Shown here piece by piece: positions 8,664-17,323 of a DNA stretch of 64,000 nt. The stretch's first letter is position 1, and the number at the start of each line of letters is the position of its first letter. The position numbers were made by a program, and so were the translations under genes. A model generated the notes under the pieces. It was not told the DNA's origin, made no database searches, and was given only the letters and a program-made list of their open reading frames with translations. The DNA is from Haloechinothrix alba (GTDB lineage Bacteria > Actinomycetota > Actinomycetes > Mycobacteriales > Pseudonocardiaceae): assembly GCF_900188115.1 (NCBI RefSeq), contig NZ_FZNW01000003.1, positions 1 to 64,000 on the forward strand, read 5' to 3'.

Positions 8664-9851
8664 GTGTCCCGTTCCGTCATCGTCGCCGGTGCCCGCACAC
8701 CGATCGGCCGGTTGTTGGGTTCGTTGAAGGACTTCTCCGGGGCACAGCTCGGAGGTGTCGCCATCAAGGCGGCGCTGGAACGCGCGGGTGTCGCTCCCGA
8801 ATCGGTGCAGTACACGATTATGGGGCAGGTCCTCACCGCAGGGGCGGGCCAGATACCCGCGCGCCAGGCGGCCGTCGATGCGGGTATCCCGATGGACGTA
8901 CCGGCGCTGACGGTGAACAAGGTCTGCCTGTCGGGGCTGGACTCCATCGCGCTGGCCGACCAGCTCATCCGGGCGGGCGAGTTCGAGGTGATCGTCGCGG
9001 GCGGTCAGGAGTCGATGACGCAGGCACCGCACCTGCTACCGAAGTCACGCTCCGGGTTCAAGTACGGCGACACGGCACTCGTGGACCACATGGCCCACGA
9101 CGGCCTGCACTGCGCTTTCGACCAGGTCGCTATGGGTGCCTCCACCGAGAAGTACAACGGCCGGTACGGGCTCGGCAGGCAGGAGCAGGACGAGTTCGCG
9201 GCCGCATCGCACCAGAAGGCCGCCAAGGCCGCTGCGGACGGCACGTTCGCAGCGGAGATGGCTCCGGTGACGATCCCGCAGCGTAAGGGCGAGCCCACCG
9301 TCTTCGACACCGACGAGGGGGTCCGGGCCGACACCACCGCGGAGGGACTCGGCTCGCTGCGGCCCGCATTCGCCAGCGACGGCACGATCACCGCGGGCAC
9401 CGCCTCCCAGATCTCCGACGGGGCTGCGGCGGTCGTGGTGATGAGCAAGGACAAGGCCACCGAGCTCGGGCTGCCGTGGCTCGCCGAGATCGGCGCGCAC
9501 GGCGTCGTCGCCGGTCCCGACGCGAGCCTGCACGAGCAGCCGTCTAACGCCGTCAAGGCCGCACTGGCGAAGGAGGACGCCGCGACCTCCCAGCTGGACC
9601 TCGTCGAGATCAACGAGGCGTTCGCCGCCGTCGGCCTGGTCTCCACCCGGCAGCTGGGCATCAGCCCGGACATCGTCAACGTCAACGGTGGCGCGATCGC
9701 GCTGGGACACCCGATCGGCGCCTCGGGTGCGCGGCTGGTGGTGCACCTCGCCCACGAGCTGAACCGGCGTGGCGGCGGTCTCGGCGCCGCGGCGCTGTGC
9801 GGCGGCGGCGGGCAGGGCGACGCGCTCGTGCTCAGGGTCGACCGGAGCTGA
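8664..9851 (+). CDS. Acetyl-CoA C-acetyltransferase (thiolase)
   Basis: The GTG start at 8664 lies behind TTGGAGG, giving 395 aa. It is a type II thiolase that condenses two acetyl-CoA to acetoacetyl-CoA or performs the reverse cleavage. The nucleophile Cys is in [14 protein letters not shown], the His in [17 protein letters not shown], and the second Cys in [14 protein letters not shown]. It is followed 9 bp later by meaB, so the two are probably one operon. With ccr nearby, acetoacetyl-CoA could feed crotonyl-CoA, but no hydroxybutyryl-CoA dehydrogenase is in the window. Confidence 0.93.
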   Translation: MSRSVIVAGARTPIGRLLGSLKDFSGAQLGGVAIKAALERAGVAPESVQYTIMGQVLTAGAGQIPARQAAVDAGIPMDVPALTVNKVCLSGLDSIALADQLIRAGEFEVIVAGGQESMTQAPHLLPKSRSGFKYGDTALVDHMAHDGLHCAFDQVAMGASTEKYNGRYGLGRQEQDEFAAASHQKAAKAAADGTFAAEMAPVTIPQRKGEPTVFDTDEGVRADTTAEGLGSLRPAFASDGTITAGTASQISDGAAAVVVMSKDKATELGLPWLAEIGAHGVVAGPDASLHEQPSNAVKAALAKEDAATSQLDLVEINEAFAAVGLVSTRQLGISPDIVNVNGGAIALGHPIGASGARLVVHLAHELNRRGGGLGAAALCGGGGQGDALVLRVDRS

Positions 9852-9860
9852 TCCCGCGCC

Positions 9861-10826
9861 GTGCCGATGCCGGTTGATGTCGACGATCTGATCGGTCGCG
9901 CGCGGGAGGGGCAACCACGTGCTGTGGCCCGGCTGCTGTCGCTCGTCGAGGACGCCAGCCCGCACCTGCGCGAGATCGCGCGCGCGTTGACTCCCTACAC
10001 CGGAGGTGCCCGGATCATCGGGTTGACCGGCCCACCGGGGGCGGGCAAGTCGACGTCCACGGCGATGCTGCTGTCCGCGCTGCGCGCGCAGGGCAAGCGC
10101 GTCGCCGTACTGGCGATCGACCCGTCCTCGCCGTTCTCCGGGGGTGCGCTGCTCGGTGACCGGATCCGGATGGGCGAGCACGCGACCGACCCCGGCGTGT
10201 TCATCCGCTCGATGGCCACGCGCGGCCACCTCGGCGGGCTCGCCTGGGCCACCCCGCAGTCCGCCCGCGTGCTGGACGCGGTCGGCTTCGATGTGGTGCT
10301 GATCGAGACCGTCGGCGTCGGCCAGTCCGAGGTCGATGTGGTGCAGTTGGCGGACAGCACGGTCGTGCTGCTGGCCCCCGGTATGGGCGATGGTGTGCAG
10401 GCGGCCAAGGCCGGGGTGCTCGAGATCGCGGACATCTTCGTCGTCAACAAGGCCGACAGGGACGGTGCGGACGCCACGGTTCGCGAGCTCACGGACATGC
10501 TCTCGGCGAGCAGGCGCGAGATCACGGGACCGTCGTGGCGGCAACCGGTCGTACGCACCGTCGCCTCCCGGGGTGAGGGTGGCGACGACGTTCTCGACGC
10601 GCTCGCGCGGCACCACAGCTGGCTGCTCGACACCGGCGAGCTGGCAGGACGCAGGAACGAGCGTGCCCGCGCGGAGGTGGAGGCGATCGCGCTACGCCAG
10701 GTGCAGGCCGAGTTCGCGGGCCTGCACGGCGGCGAGGCCGTGCGGCTGCTCGGCAAGCGGGTGGCCGACGGTGAGCTCGACCCGTACGCGGCTGCCGATG
10801 AGCTCGTCGCAGGCCTGCGACACTGA
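9861..10826 (+). CDS. meaB: Methylmalonyl-CoA mutase-associated GTPase MeaB
   Basis: This 321-aa G3E-type P-loop GTPase protects and reactivates B12-dependent methylmalonyl-CoA mutase. Motifs in order are GLTGPPGAGKSTS (Walker A), LAIDPSSPFSGGALLGDRIRM, FIRSMATRGHLGGLA, VLIETVGVGQSEVDV (switch/Walker B), and NKAD (base recognition). The start could be GTG 9861 or ATG 9867. The mutase genes themselves are not in the window; MeaB is often next to them. The B12 importer at 28.6-33.0 kb is functionally consistent. Confidence 0.93.
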   Translation: MPMPVDVDDLIGRAREGQPRAVARLLSLVEDASPHLREIARALTPYTGGARIIGLTGPPGAGKSTSTAMLLSALRAQGKRVAVLAIDPSSPFSGGALLGDRIRMGEHATDPGVFIRSMATRGHLGGLAWATPQSARVLDAVGFDVVLIETVGVGQSEVDVVQLADSTVVLLAPGMGDGVQAAKAGVLEIADIFVVNKADRDGADATVRELTDMLSASRREITGPSWRQPVVRTVASRGEGGDDVLDALARHHSWLLDTGELAGRRNERARAEVEAIALRQVQAEFAGLHGGEAVRLLGKRVADGELDPYAAADELVAGLRH

Positions 10827-10837
10827 ACAGTGCGCCG

Positions 10838-10890
10838 CGGAACGATGGTGAGCGGCCCATCGCGCGCACGGGCGGCCGCCACCGGTTCCG
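10838..10890. terminator. Imperfect long hairpin between meaB and the ABM monooxygenase gene
   Basis: CGGAAC and GGTG-A-GCGGCC (10838-10857) pair with GGCCGCCACC and GTTCCG (10874-10890), with one bulged A and a small internal loop. It lies between convergent genes, so a terminator role is plausible. Confidence 0.4.
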
Positions 10891-10932
10891 TACAGCTGAC
10901 CTTCGTGCCCCTCGAACTGCGGCCGGACCGGG

Positions 10933-11265
10933 TCAGCGCTCGCCGGTCGGGGTGAGCTCGGCCATCTCGGACCAGCCGTTGCCGGAGGTCTCCACGTTGA
11001 TGATCTCCGGCGTCTTCGCGATGACGTCGGGCATCCACGTCATGGCCGCCGCGAAGTGTGCCGAGTTGACGTGCTCCTCGCCGGCCTGTGCGGACTCGAA
11101 GCCCTCGAGCAGGACGAACTGGTTGGGGTCGTCCACGCTGCGGGACCACTCGAAGAACAGGTTGCCGGGCTCGGCGCGGGTGGCCCGGGTGAAGTCGTCG
11201 ACGAGCGTGAGCCATTCCTCGGCACGCTCGGCGCGGACGGTGAACTTGACGGCGATGAAGATCAC
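10933..11265 (-). CDS. Antibiotic biosynthesis monooxygenase (ABM/YgiN-like) protein
   Basis: This 110-aa protein starts MIFIAVKFTVRAERAEEWLT and contains FFEWSRSVDDPNQFVLLEGFES and VNSAHFAAAM, the pattern of dimeric ferredoxin-like ABM-domain proteins, which include quinol monooxygenases and heme-degrading relatives. It is cytosolic. The His of NSAHF is conserved in quinol-monooxygenase-type members. It is transcribed alone, 109 bp downstream of the enoyl-CoA hydratase-like gene on the same strand. Its substrate cannot be read from sequence. Confidence 0.8.
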   Translation of the reverse strand: MIFIAVKFTVRAERAEEWLTLVDDFTRATRAEPGNLFFEWSRSVDDPNQFVLLEGFESAQAGEEHVNSAHFAAAMTWMPDVIAKTPEIINVETSGNGWSEMAELTPTGER

Positions 11266-11374
11266 GAGTCGCCTCCCTGTATACGAGTCCTGTAACGCCG
11301 ACGCACACTACCGTCCCGAGTGTGGTGGTGTCCGGAGCGACCGCTCGGTGACGCCGGCGCCGACGTGTGGGGGA

Positions 11375-11977
11375 TCACCGGGGTACGGCAGGAGCCGCAC
11401 GAGGGCCCGCGGACGTCCGGCTGAGTGCGTGTGCGCGGTGGATCGCCTCGTCCAGCAGCCCGATCGTGCCGGTGTGCCGGTCGACGAGCCCGACCTGTTC
11501 GGCCTCGTCCGCCCCGAAGGACTGGCCGGTCCGCAGGATGGTCTCTGCCATCCCGCCACCGATGCGCCCCACGAGACGCAGGACATCGTCATGAGTTGCC
11601 GTGTTGGTGGCGGTACCGCGCAGACGCCCGACGGTTCCGCTGCTCATCAGTCGGGCGTCAGCCACGGCCGCCAGCGCGAACCCGGTACCTGTCGCGTCAC
11701 CGTTGATGGCCGCGACCACCGGTCGCGGGTGCTGGGCAACCGTGAGCATCGTCTCGAGCAGCGCAGCACGCAGAGCTCGAAGGGACCCGGGCTCGGTCTG
11801 TTCCGGCGCGTCCACGGCGAACGTCGCGCGGTAGCCGGTGAGCACGACGGGATGCGCCCGGTCGAGGAACCCGAACGCGGCGCACAGCCGCCGCAACATC
11901 GGCTCGTCGAGCGTGTTGTCACCGGGACGTCGCATATGGACTATCGCGAGCCCTTCTCGTTGTTCGAGGTCGAGCAT
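11375..11977 (-). CDS. Reduced enoyl-CoA hydratase/isomerase-family protein
   Basis: This 200-aa crotonase-fold protein is shorter than the usual 255-260 aa. It starts at ATG 11977 with AAGGAGG overlapping the preceding stop. The core strand PVVAAINGDATGTGFALAAVADARLMS matches the second oxyanion-hole region of the family. The catalytic Glu segment (normally PEVxLGLxPGxGG) is replaced by GRLRGTATNTATHDDVLRLVG, and the first oxyanion loop reads YRATFAVDAPE. Hydratase activity is therefore doubtful; a CoA-binding or degenerate role is possible. It forms a pair with the 95-aa gene immediately upstream. Confidence 0.7.
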   Translation of the reverse strand: MLDLEQREGLAIVHMRRPGDNTLDEPMLRRLCAAFGFLDRAHPVVLTGYRATFAVDAPEQTEPGSLRALRAALLETMLTVAQHPRPVVAAINGDATGTGFALAAVADARLMSSGTVGRLRGTATNTATHDDVLRLVGRIGGGMAETILRTGQSFGADEAEQVGLVDRHTGTIGLLDEAIHRAHALSRTSAGPRAAPAVPR

Positions 11978-11983
11978 GACGTC

Positions 11984-12271
11984 TCATACCTCCTTCCGTT
12001 GTCGCTGGTTGCCTTGCACGCCGGACAGCGCGGCGAGACCCCTGTACGTCAGCACGGCCGCATGTCCCCCGCCCGCGAAGGTCGTGGATGCGCGGCGCAC
12101 GAGCCCGGTACGGACGAGGTCGTGTGCAAGGGACTGGTCACAACAGGCGAGGCCGTCGACGAACATGTCGGGCTCGCTGTTGCCGGAGAGCTCGACGCGC
12201 CCGGCCACGACAGCCTCGAGTATCGCCCGCGCGCGTGCGGACAGTGTGCTGGTCGATGCCGCGTTGGTCAT
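11984..12271 (-). CDS. Small protein of unknown function, possibly winged-helix
   Basis: ATG 12271 has GAGGTG upstream and gives 95 aa; an in-frame ATG 9 bases earlier is less well placed. The sequence (LSARARAILEAVVAGRVELS, SLAHDLVRTGLVRRAST, AAVLTYRGLAAL) suggests two helices plus a C-terminal wing-like segment, but I recognise no family. Its stop codon is embedded in the ribosome site of the crotonase-like gene, so the two are translationally linked. It lies directly downstream of the AcoR/MimR-like regulator. Confidence 0.65.
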   Translation of the reverse strand: MTNAASTSTLSARARAILEAVVAGRVELSGNSEPDMFVDGLACCDQSLAHDLVRTGLVRRASTTFAGGGHAAVLTYRGLAALSGVQGNQRQRKEV

Positions 12272-12394
12272 GTCGGACACCTCGTCGAAGGAAGGCCGCT
12301 ACGCCGGTGTGTGGCTGGGAAGTCGATGCGGCACATGCCAGCAAACCGTCCGGGTGGCAGCGCGTGGGTCGCAGATTGAGACAGCGCGGTGATG

Positions 12395-14191
12395 CTAGGA
12401 ACGAGCCTCGATACCGTAGTCGCGGATCTTGCGGTAGATCGTCGCCCGGGACACGCCGAGATCGTGCGCGGCGCGCGTCTTGTTGCCGTCCGCCTCGTGC
12501 AGGCAGCGGACGATCGCGTCGCGCTCCATCGACTCCAGCGGGCTCAGGACACGGCGCGTGACCGAGTGGCACTCCGGCGGCAGATCGTCCGGTTCGACCG
12601 TTCCGGAGCGCCTGTTGGTCACCACCTTGCACAACACCCGCCGCAGTTGCGCGACATTGCCGGGCCACTTACTACGCAGCAGCAGGCGCATGGCCCCGGA
12701 CGAGCAGGTCAGGGAAGCACCGTGACTCAGCTGGGACAGCAGCAGCGGTACCAGCTCGCGGACGTCGTCGATATGGTGACGAAGTGGGGGTACGTCCACA
12801 GAGCAGGGGAAGTAGCGCAGGATGTCCTCGGTGAGCTCGTCACCGTCCCGTTCGTTCAGTGTCGCGGCGACCCATGGTCCACCCGAGCCCTCCGTGCCGG
12901 CGGTGGCAGTCGACAGCGCGCTCGCCAACCTCGGTATCTGGTCGGACGGCCACCGGTCGAGATGGCGTACGACGACGGTTCCCGACGGCCGTGCCAAGCC
13001 TTCCTGCAGCCGTGACATCCAGCTGTCCGGGCCGTCGGATTCGGCCGCGTCGACGACCGTCAGCGGATCTGCCGGAGCGTCGCGTGCGTGGGCGCCCTTG
13101 ATGATCGCCAACTTACCGGTACCGGGCTCGCCCTCCACCGTGATCCATTCCCGGTGTTGCCGGTGCTGGACGGCCTGCTGGCAGGCGCGTGTCCACAGCG
13201 CGCTGGACCCGACGATCCCGGGCAGGCTCGGTTCCGGATGGGGATGGGCGACCGCGGATACCTCCGGTTCCCGGAGGACATGTGCGCGTACGATACCGCC
13301 TGCGGGTCCCGCGTCGCTTGTCACCGGCGAGCAGGACATCCGTGCCTGTGCCCCGCTCGGCAGATCCACTGTGAGGGTGATGTTCCTGCGGTAGGTCAGC
13401 ACCTCGGCGGCCTGCGTGAGCATGGCCGCCTGGTCCTGTGGTTCGAGAGACTGGCGCGCGTACTCGTTGGTCATCACGAGGTCGTTGTTGACCGCGAACA
13501 CGATCCCGCTGCCACGCCGGCACGCGCGCAGGTACTCGGTGAACAGGCTGAGCTCCCGCAGGCCGACCCTGGTGCTCAGCTCGGCCTGGATGTCCTGCGC
13601 CGTGGTCTTGGCCAGGGTCATCAGCAGCGGGGAGGCATCCTTGCGCCAGCAGGTGAGGTCGAAGAGCCCGAGGAGCTGACCGGACACGGGGTGCCTGATC
13701 GGGACACCCGCGCAGGCGAGGGTGTCGAGGTCCTCGGCGTAATGCTCGTGGCCGAAGACCGACGTGGGTTGCAGGCCTTCCAGGGACGTGCCGATCCCGT
13801 TGGTCCCGACGTACTGCTCGGCGTAGGTGAAGCCAGGGGCCAGGTGCACGCGGTCCAGGTACCGTTCCAGCCCGGTGCTCTCCGTGCGGCGATCGAGTAC
13901 GACTCCTTGGTCATCGGTCAGGATGGCGCTGATATTCGAATCGCCCAGCTGGTCCTGTAATCGCTGCAGGATCGGCGCGGCGCACTGGCTGAGCGGCGTG
14001 TCGAGGTTCGGATCCTTGACGTAGGGCAGTTCGATGTGGTCGGCGGCGACGTTCCAGGTCCGCGATCGCCACCACGAAGCGAGGATCGTGTCCCGCACCG
14101 CGTCTTCCTCGAAGCTCTCCGCGCGCAGGAACTGCTCGCGTGCCTGCGCGAGCGTGGTCGATTCGCTGCTGTGGCGTTCGACTTCGACCAA
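12395..14191 (-). CDS. AcoR/MimR-like Fis-family transcriptional activator, candidate regulator of the monooxygenase operon
   Basis: This 598-aa protein has a GAF-type sensor region (about 70-200), a degenerate AAA+ domain (about 325-530) and a Fis-type helix-turn-helix (about 552-592, NKTRAAHDLGVSRATIYRKI). It resembles enhancer-binding proteins such as AcoR and MimR, which activates the M. smegmatis propane/acetone monooxygenase genes. The AAA+ part is unusual. Walker A reads GEPGTGKL (residues 354-361) with Leu replacing Ser/Thr, the Walker B area is VVVRHLD, and no GAFTGA loop is present. Sigma-54 contact therefore seems lost, which fits an actinobacterium without that sigma factor. It is divergent from the iclR-prm genes. 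Confidence 0.85.
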   Translation of the reverse strand: MVEVERHSSESTTLAQAREQFLRAESFEEDAVRDTILASWWRSRTWNVAADHIELPYVKDPNLDTPLSQCAAPILQRLQDQLGDSNISAILTDDQGVVLDRRTESTGLERYLDRVHLAPGFTYAEQYVGTNGIGTSLEGLQPTSVFGHEHYAEDLDTLACAGVPIRHPVSGQLLGLFDLTCWRKDASPLLMTLAKTTAQDIQAELSTRVGLRELSLFTEYLRACRRGSGIVFAVNNDLVMTNEYARQSLEPQDQAAMLTQAAEVLTYRRNITLTVDLPSGAQARMSCSPVTSDAGPAGGIVRAHVLREPEVSAVAHPHPEPSLPGIVGSSALWTRACQQAVQHRQHREWITVEGEPGTGKLAIIKGAHARDAPADPLTVVDAAESDGPDSWMSRLQEGLARPSGTVVVRHLDRWPSDQIPRLASALSTATAGTEGSGGPWVAATLNERDGDELTEDILRYFPCSVDVPPLRHHIDDVRELVPLLLSQLSHGASLTCSSGAMRLLLRSKWPGNVAQLRRVLCKVVTNRRSGTVEPDDLPPECHSVTRRVLSPLESMERDAIVRCLHEADGNKTRAAHDLGVSRATIYRKIRDYGIEARS

Positions 14192-14277
14192 CCTTGCACC
14201 TCCGGGCTCACTACACCAGCGAGTCCGTCGCGGATCTCGGCTACGGAAGACACGGTAGTGGCGGAATGATACGTCGA

Positions 14278-14296
14278 GCGTCTCACGTTGAGACGC
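14278..14296. promoter_or_regulatory. Perfect 8-3-8 palindrome, candidate activator operator
   Basis: GCGTCTCACGTTGAGACGC has perfect 8-bp arms around CGT and starts 87 bp upstream of the activator start codon. Fis-type helix-turn-helix proteins bind such dyads. Assignment to this regulator is inference. Confidence 0.5.
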
Positions 14297-14534
14297 AGTT
14301 CACACTCCTCTGTTGGTTTGATTGTCGCGGATCGGGAGCCCGCATCGAAAACGGGCGCCGGACGAAACGTGATGGGTGGTCTCGACGGACGGGTTGCCGC
14401 CGGGCGAGACCAGCCGACGGAGGTGTGACATGCCCGTACGCGATCCCGGCGGCGCCGTCGTTGCACCTCGGTGCAGAATCTGCCGATTCTCGCCGATTGT
14501 TGACCCCCTGAACACTCGGGGTAACGCTGGTCAG

Positions 14535-14550
14535 ATGCATCGACGTGCAT
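14535..14550. promoter_or_regulatory. Short palindrome upstream of the IclR gene
   Basis: ATGCATCGACGTGCAT has 5-bp arms (ATGCA/TGCAT) with a 6-base centre and ends 53 bp before the IclR start. IclR regulators commonly bind short dyads of this size; autoregulation is only inferred. Confidence 0.3.
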
Positions 14551-14603
14551 GGATACGTCGGTGTGTACGCGTCCCGGACGACCGGCACGAAGGAGGTCAG
14601 GGC

Positions 14604-15431
14604 ATGGGTGGGACACCCCAGGAGCGGCCTGGCCGTCGGTTGAAAACGGCGAGCGAAGCGCTACACGCCCTACGGATGCTCGGCGCGACCCCGGAGGGCG
14701 TGAGCGCGGAGCAGTTGGCGATCGAACTGGGAAAGAGTGCGTCGACGGCACGCTATCTCCTCAACACGCTCTGCCACGAAGGGTTTGCCAACAAGGATGA
14801 TCTGTCCGGTCGCTATCGCTTGCGTGATGTCCCGCCATGGGGACAGTCCTGGGGTCAGCCGGGAAGTCACGGATGCGTCACTGTGCCGGACGAACTGGCT
14901 GATGCGGTGACGCGGTTGTACTCCCGTACCAGGAAGCGCAGCTACCTGGCCCACCTCGAAGGGGAGAAGACCGTCGTACTCGATGCCCGCGGTCATCAAG
15001 GACTGGCGCGGATACCTGGTCTCCAGGAACGTATCTCGCCGAGCGAGGCACACGCGCTCGCGGTGACCAAGATGCTGGTTTCGGCGAATCCCGAGTTGGC
15101 CGAGGTGATTCGCACGGAGAGCACGCTGGCGTCCTTCACCGGCATGACGATTACCGACCCGAAGAAGTTCGCGTCGGAGATCGATCGCATTCGCACGAGA
15201 GGGTATGCGATCGATCGCGAGGAGTTCGCCGAGGATTTCTGCTGTATCGCTGCTCCGGTATTCGATCCGGCGGGGGAGGTCGCGGCGAGTCTCGCGATCT
15301 CTGTCGGCACCCGCCAGTTCACCGATGCCGGTGCGGTACTCGTGAACGAGGTGATCGAGGTGGCGGCGGAGGCGACTCAGCAGTGGCGCGAACGACAGGA
15401 CAGCCGCGACGAGGAATTGTTGTTGAGCTAG
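14604..15431 (+). CDS. IclR-family transcriptional regulator
   Basis: ATG 14604 has AAGGAGG about 8 bases upstream, giving 275 aa. The N-terminal winged helix-turn-helix (TASEALHALRMLG, SAEQLAIELGKSASTARYLLNTLCHEGF) is followed by the IclR effector domain (HALAVTKML, RTRGYAIDREEFAEDFCCIAAPVFD, AASLAISV). It lies 74 bp upstream of prmA on the same strand and probably controls, or is co-transcribed with, the monooxygenase operon. Its effector is unknown; a hydrocarbon, alcohol or ketone would fit the context. Confidence 0.88.
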   Translation: MGGTPQERPGRRLKTASEALHALRMLGATPEGVSAEQLAIELGKSASTARYLLNTLCHEGFANKDDLSGRYRLRDVPPWGQSWGQPGSHGCVTVPDELADAVTRLYSRTRKRSYLAHLEGEKTVVLDARGHQGLARIPGLQERISPSEAHALAVTKMLVSANPELAEVIRTESTLASFTGMTITDPKKFASEIDRIRTRGYAIDREEFAEDFCCIAAPVFDPAGEVAASLAISVGTRQFTDAGAVLVNEVIEVAAEATQQWRERQDSRDEELLLS

Positions 15432-15505
15432 CGGGAGGTGTCACCAACACAGACGTGCTCCGTTGTTCGACGCAATAACGTGCGAGACGAGAAGTGGAGT
15501 TGACT

Positions 15506-17170
15506 ATGAGTCGGCAGAGCTTGCGAGAAGCTCACCAGAAGATCCAAGAACTTTCATGGGAACCGACCTTCGCCACACCGGCGAAGAAGTACGGGACCGA
15601 TTACAAGTTCAGCAAGGCAGGAAAGAAGGACCCGCTGAAGCAGATGTTGCGGTCCTACTTCCCGATGGAGGAGGAGAAGGACAACCGGGTCTACGGCGCG
15701 CAGGACGGCGCCATCCGGGGCAATATGTTCCGGCAGGTACAGGAACGCTGGATGGAATGGCAGAAGCTGTTCCTGTCCATCATCCCGTTCCCGGAGATCT
15801 CGGCCGCGCGGGCGATGCCGCTGTTGTTCAGCACGGTACCCAACCAGGAGCTGCACAACGGCCAGGCGATCCAGATGATCGACGAGGTTCGGCACTCCAC
15901 CATCCAGCAGAACCTCAAGCGCCTGTACATGAACAACTACATCGACCCGGCAGGCTTCAACTCCAGCCTGCGCAACTTCCACAACGACTACTGCGGCACG
16001 ATCGGCAGGCAGTTCGGTGAAGGCTTCATCACCGGGGACGCGCTGACCGCGGCGAGTATCTACCTCACCATCGTGGCGGAGACGGCGTTCACCAACACGC
16101 TGTTCGTCGCGATGCCCGCGGAGGCCGCCGCGAACGGCGACGTGCTGCTGCCGACCGTGTTCCACTCGGTGCAGTCCGACGAGTCGCGGCACATCAGCAA
16201 CGGCTACGCCACGCTGCTGATGGCGTTGCAGGACGAGGACAACCGGGAGCTGCTTGAGCGGGACCTGCGGTACGCGTTCTGGAACAACCACGCCGTGGTG
16301 GACGCCGCCATCGGGACGTTCATCGAGTACGGCACCAAGGACCGCCGCAAGGACAGGGAGAGCTACGCCGAGATGTGGCGGCGGTGGATCTATGACGACT
16401 ACTACCGCAGCTACCTCATGCCGCTCGAGAAGTACGGCCTGACGGTGCCGCACGAAGAGGTGGAAGAGGCCTGGAACCGTATCTGGAACAAGGGCTACGT
16501 CCACGAGGTCGCCCAGTTCTTCGCGACCGGCTGGCTGGTGAACTACTGGCGCATCGACCCGATGACCGACGAGGACTTCGAGTGGTTCGAGTACAAGTAC
16601 CCCGGCTGGTACGCCAAGTACGGCGAGTGGTGGGAGAACTACAACCGCCTTGCCACGCCGAACGGTCATCACCCCATCGCCGTGGAGGCGGCGCTGGGCA
16701 ACATCGACTACCAATACCCGCACCGTTGCTGGACATGCATGGTGCCGTGCCTCATTCGGCAGGACACCGTGCACGACAAGGTGGACGGGCAGTGGCGCAC
16801 GTACTGCTCGGAGACCTGCCACTGGACCGACAAGTACGCCTTCCGGCCGAACTACAACGGCAGGGAGACCCCCAACATGGGTCAGCTCAGCGGCCACCGC
16901 GAGTGGGAGACGCTGTACCACAACTGGGAGCTGTCGGACATCGTCGTGGACATGGGCATCGTTCGCGATGACGGGAAGACGTTGACTCCGCAGCCGCACC
17001 TCGACCTGGACGCGGACAAGATGTGGACCGTCGACCATCTGCGCGGGCTGCCGTTCCCGAGCCCGAACGTCTCGCTCAACGAGATGTCGGACGAGGAGCG
17101 CGAGGAACACATGGCGCTGTACAAGCAGGGCGGGCCGGGAGGCAGGCACGCGGCCGCTGCGGCCGGCTGA
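15506..17170 (+). CDS. prmA: Propane 2-monooxygenase-type hydroxylase large (diiron) subunit
   Basis: This is the 554-aa alpha subunit of a soluble diiron monooxygenase that inserts oxygen into propane or similar small substrates. ATG 15506 follows GTGGAG. All six iron ligands are present: Glu97, Glu127-His130 (DEVRH), Glu192 (AETAF) and Glu226-His229 (SDESRH). This is exactly the spacing of methane monooxygenase MmoX (114, 144/147, 209, 243/246) shifted by 17. A C-terminal Cys-rich YHS-like segment (HRCWTCMVPC and TYCSETCHW) probably binds metal. It is the first structural gene of the operon. Propane as substrate is inferred from family and gene order; phenol- or acetone-oxidising relatives are alternatives. 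Confidence 0.93.
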   Translation: MSRQSLREAHQKIQELSWEPTFATPAKKYGTDYKFSKAGKKDPLKQMLRSYFPMEEEKDNRVYGAQDGAIRGNMFRQVQERWMEWQKLFLSIIPFPEISAARAMPLLFSTVPNQELHNGQAIQMIDEVRHSTIQQNLKRLYMNNYIDPAGFNSSLRNFHNDYCGTIGRQFGEGFITGDALTAASIYLTIVAETAFTNTLFVAMPAEAAANGDVLLPTVFHSVQSDESRHISNGYATLLMALQDEDNRELLERDLRYAFWNNHAVVDAAIGTFIEYGTKDRRKDRESYAEMWRRWIYDDYYRSYLMPLEKYGLTVPHEEVEEAWNRIWNKGYVHEVAQFFATGWLVNYWRIDPMTDEDFEWFEYKYPGWYAKYGEWWENYNRLATPNGHHPIAVEAALGNIDYQYPHRCWTCMVPCLIRQDTVHDKVDGQWRTYCSETCHWTDKYAFRPNYNGRETPNMGQLSGHREWETLYHNWELSDIVVDMGIVRDDGKTLTPQPHLDLDADKMWTVDHLRGLPFPSPNVSLNEMSDEEREEHMALYKQGGPGGRHAAAAAG

Positions 17171-17194
17171 CCTGCGCGGTACCTCCGAGAACCG

Positions 17195-17229
17195 GCGGGA
17201 GGGCCCGGTGTGGCTCCGGGCCCTCCCGC
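17195..17229 (+). terminator. Perfect 14-bp hairpin between prmA and prmB
   Basis: GCGGGAGGGCCCGG (17195-17208) pairs perfectly with CCGGGCCCTCCCGC (17216-17229) around a 7-base loop. It lies 24 bp after the prmA stop within an operon. It could partly terminate transcription or protect the prmA message, giving more hydroxylase than reductase. Confidence 0.65.
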
Positions 17230-17323
17230 ACTCCACCGGCCGGAACCCGTTGCGGTTCGCGTTCCGGGTTCTGACGCAACTGGTTTGCACGGATGACTCC
17301 CGACGAACAAAGAAAGCTGATCC

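Larger units (their letters stand above)
14192..14603. promoter_or_regulatory. Divergent control region between the activator and IclR genes
   Basis: These 412 bp contain no convincing gene on either strand. They hold a perfect 19-bp palindrome near the activator gene, an interrupted repeat GGTCTCG...CGAGACC around 14378-14411, and a short palindrome near the IclR start. This is the likely site of control for both directions. Confidence 0.5.

Noticed and set aside
14192..15505. Sigma-54 (-24/-12) promoter upstream of the prm genes
   Set aside because: No GG-N10-GC element of good quality was seen, and the activator lacks the GAFTGA loop.
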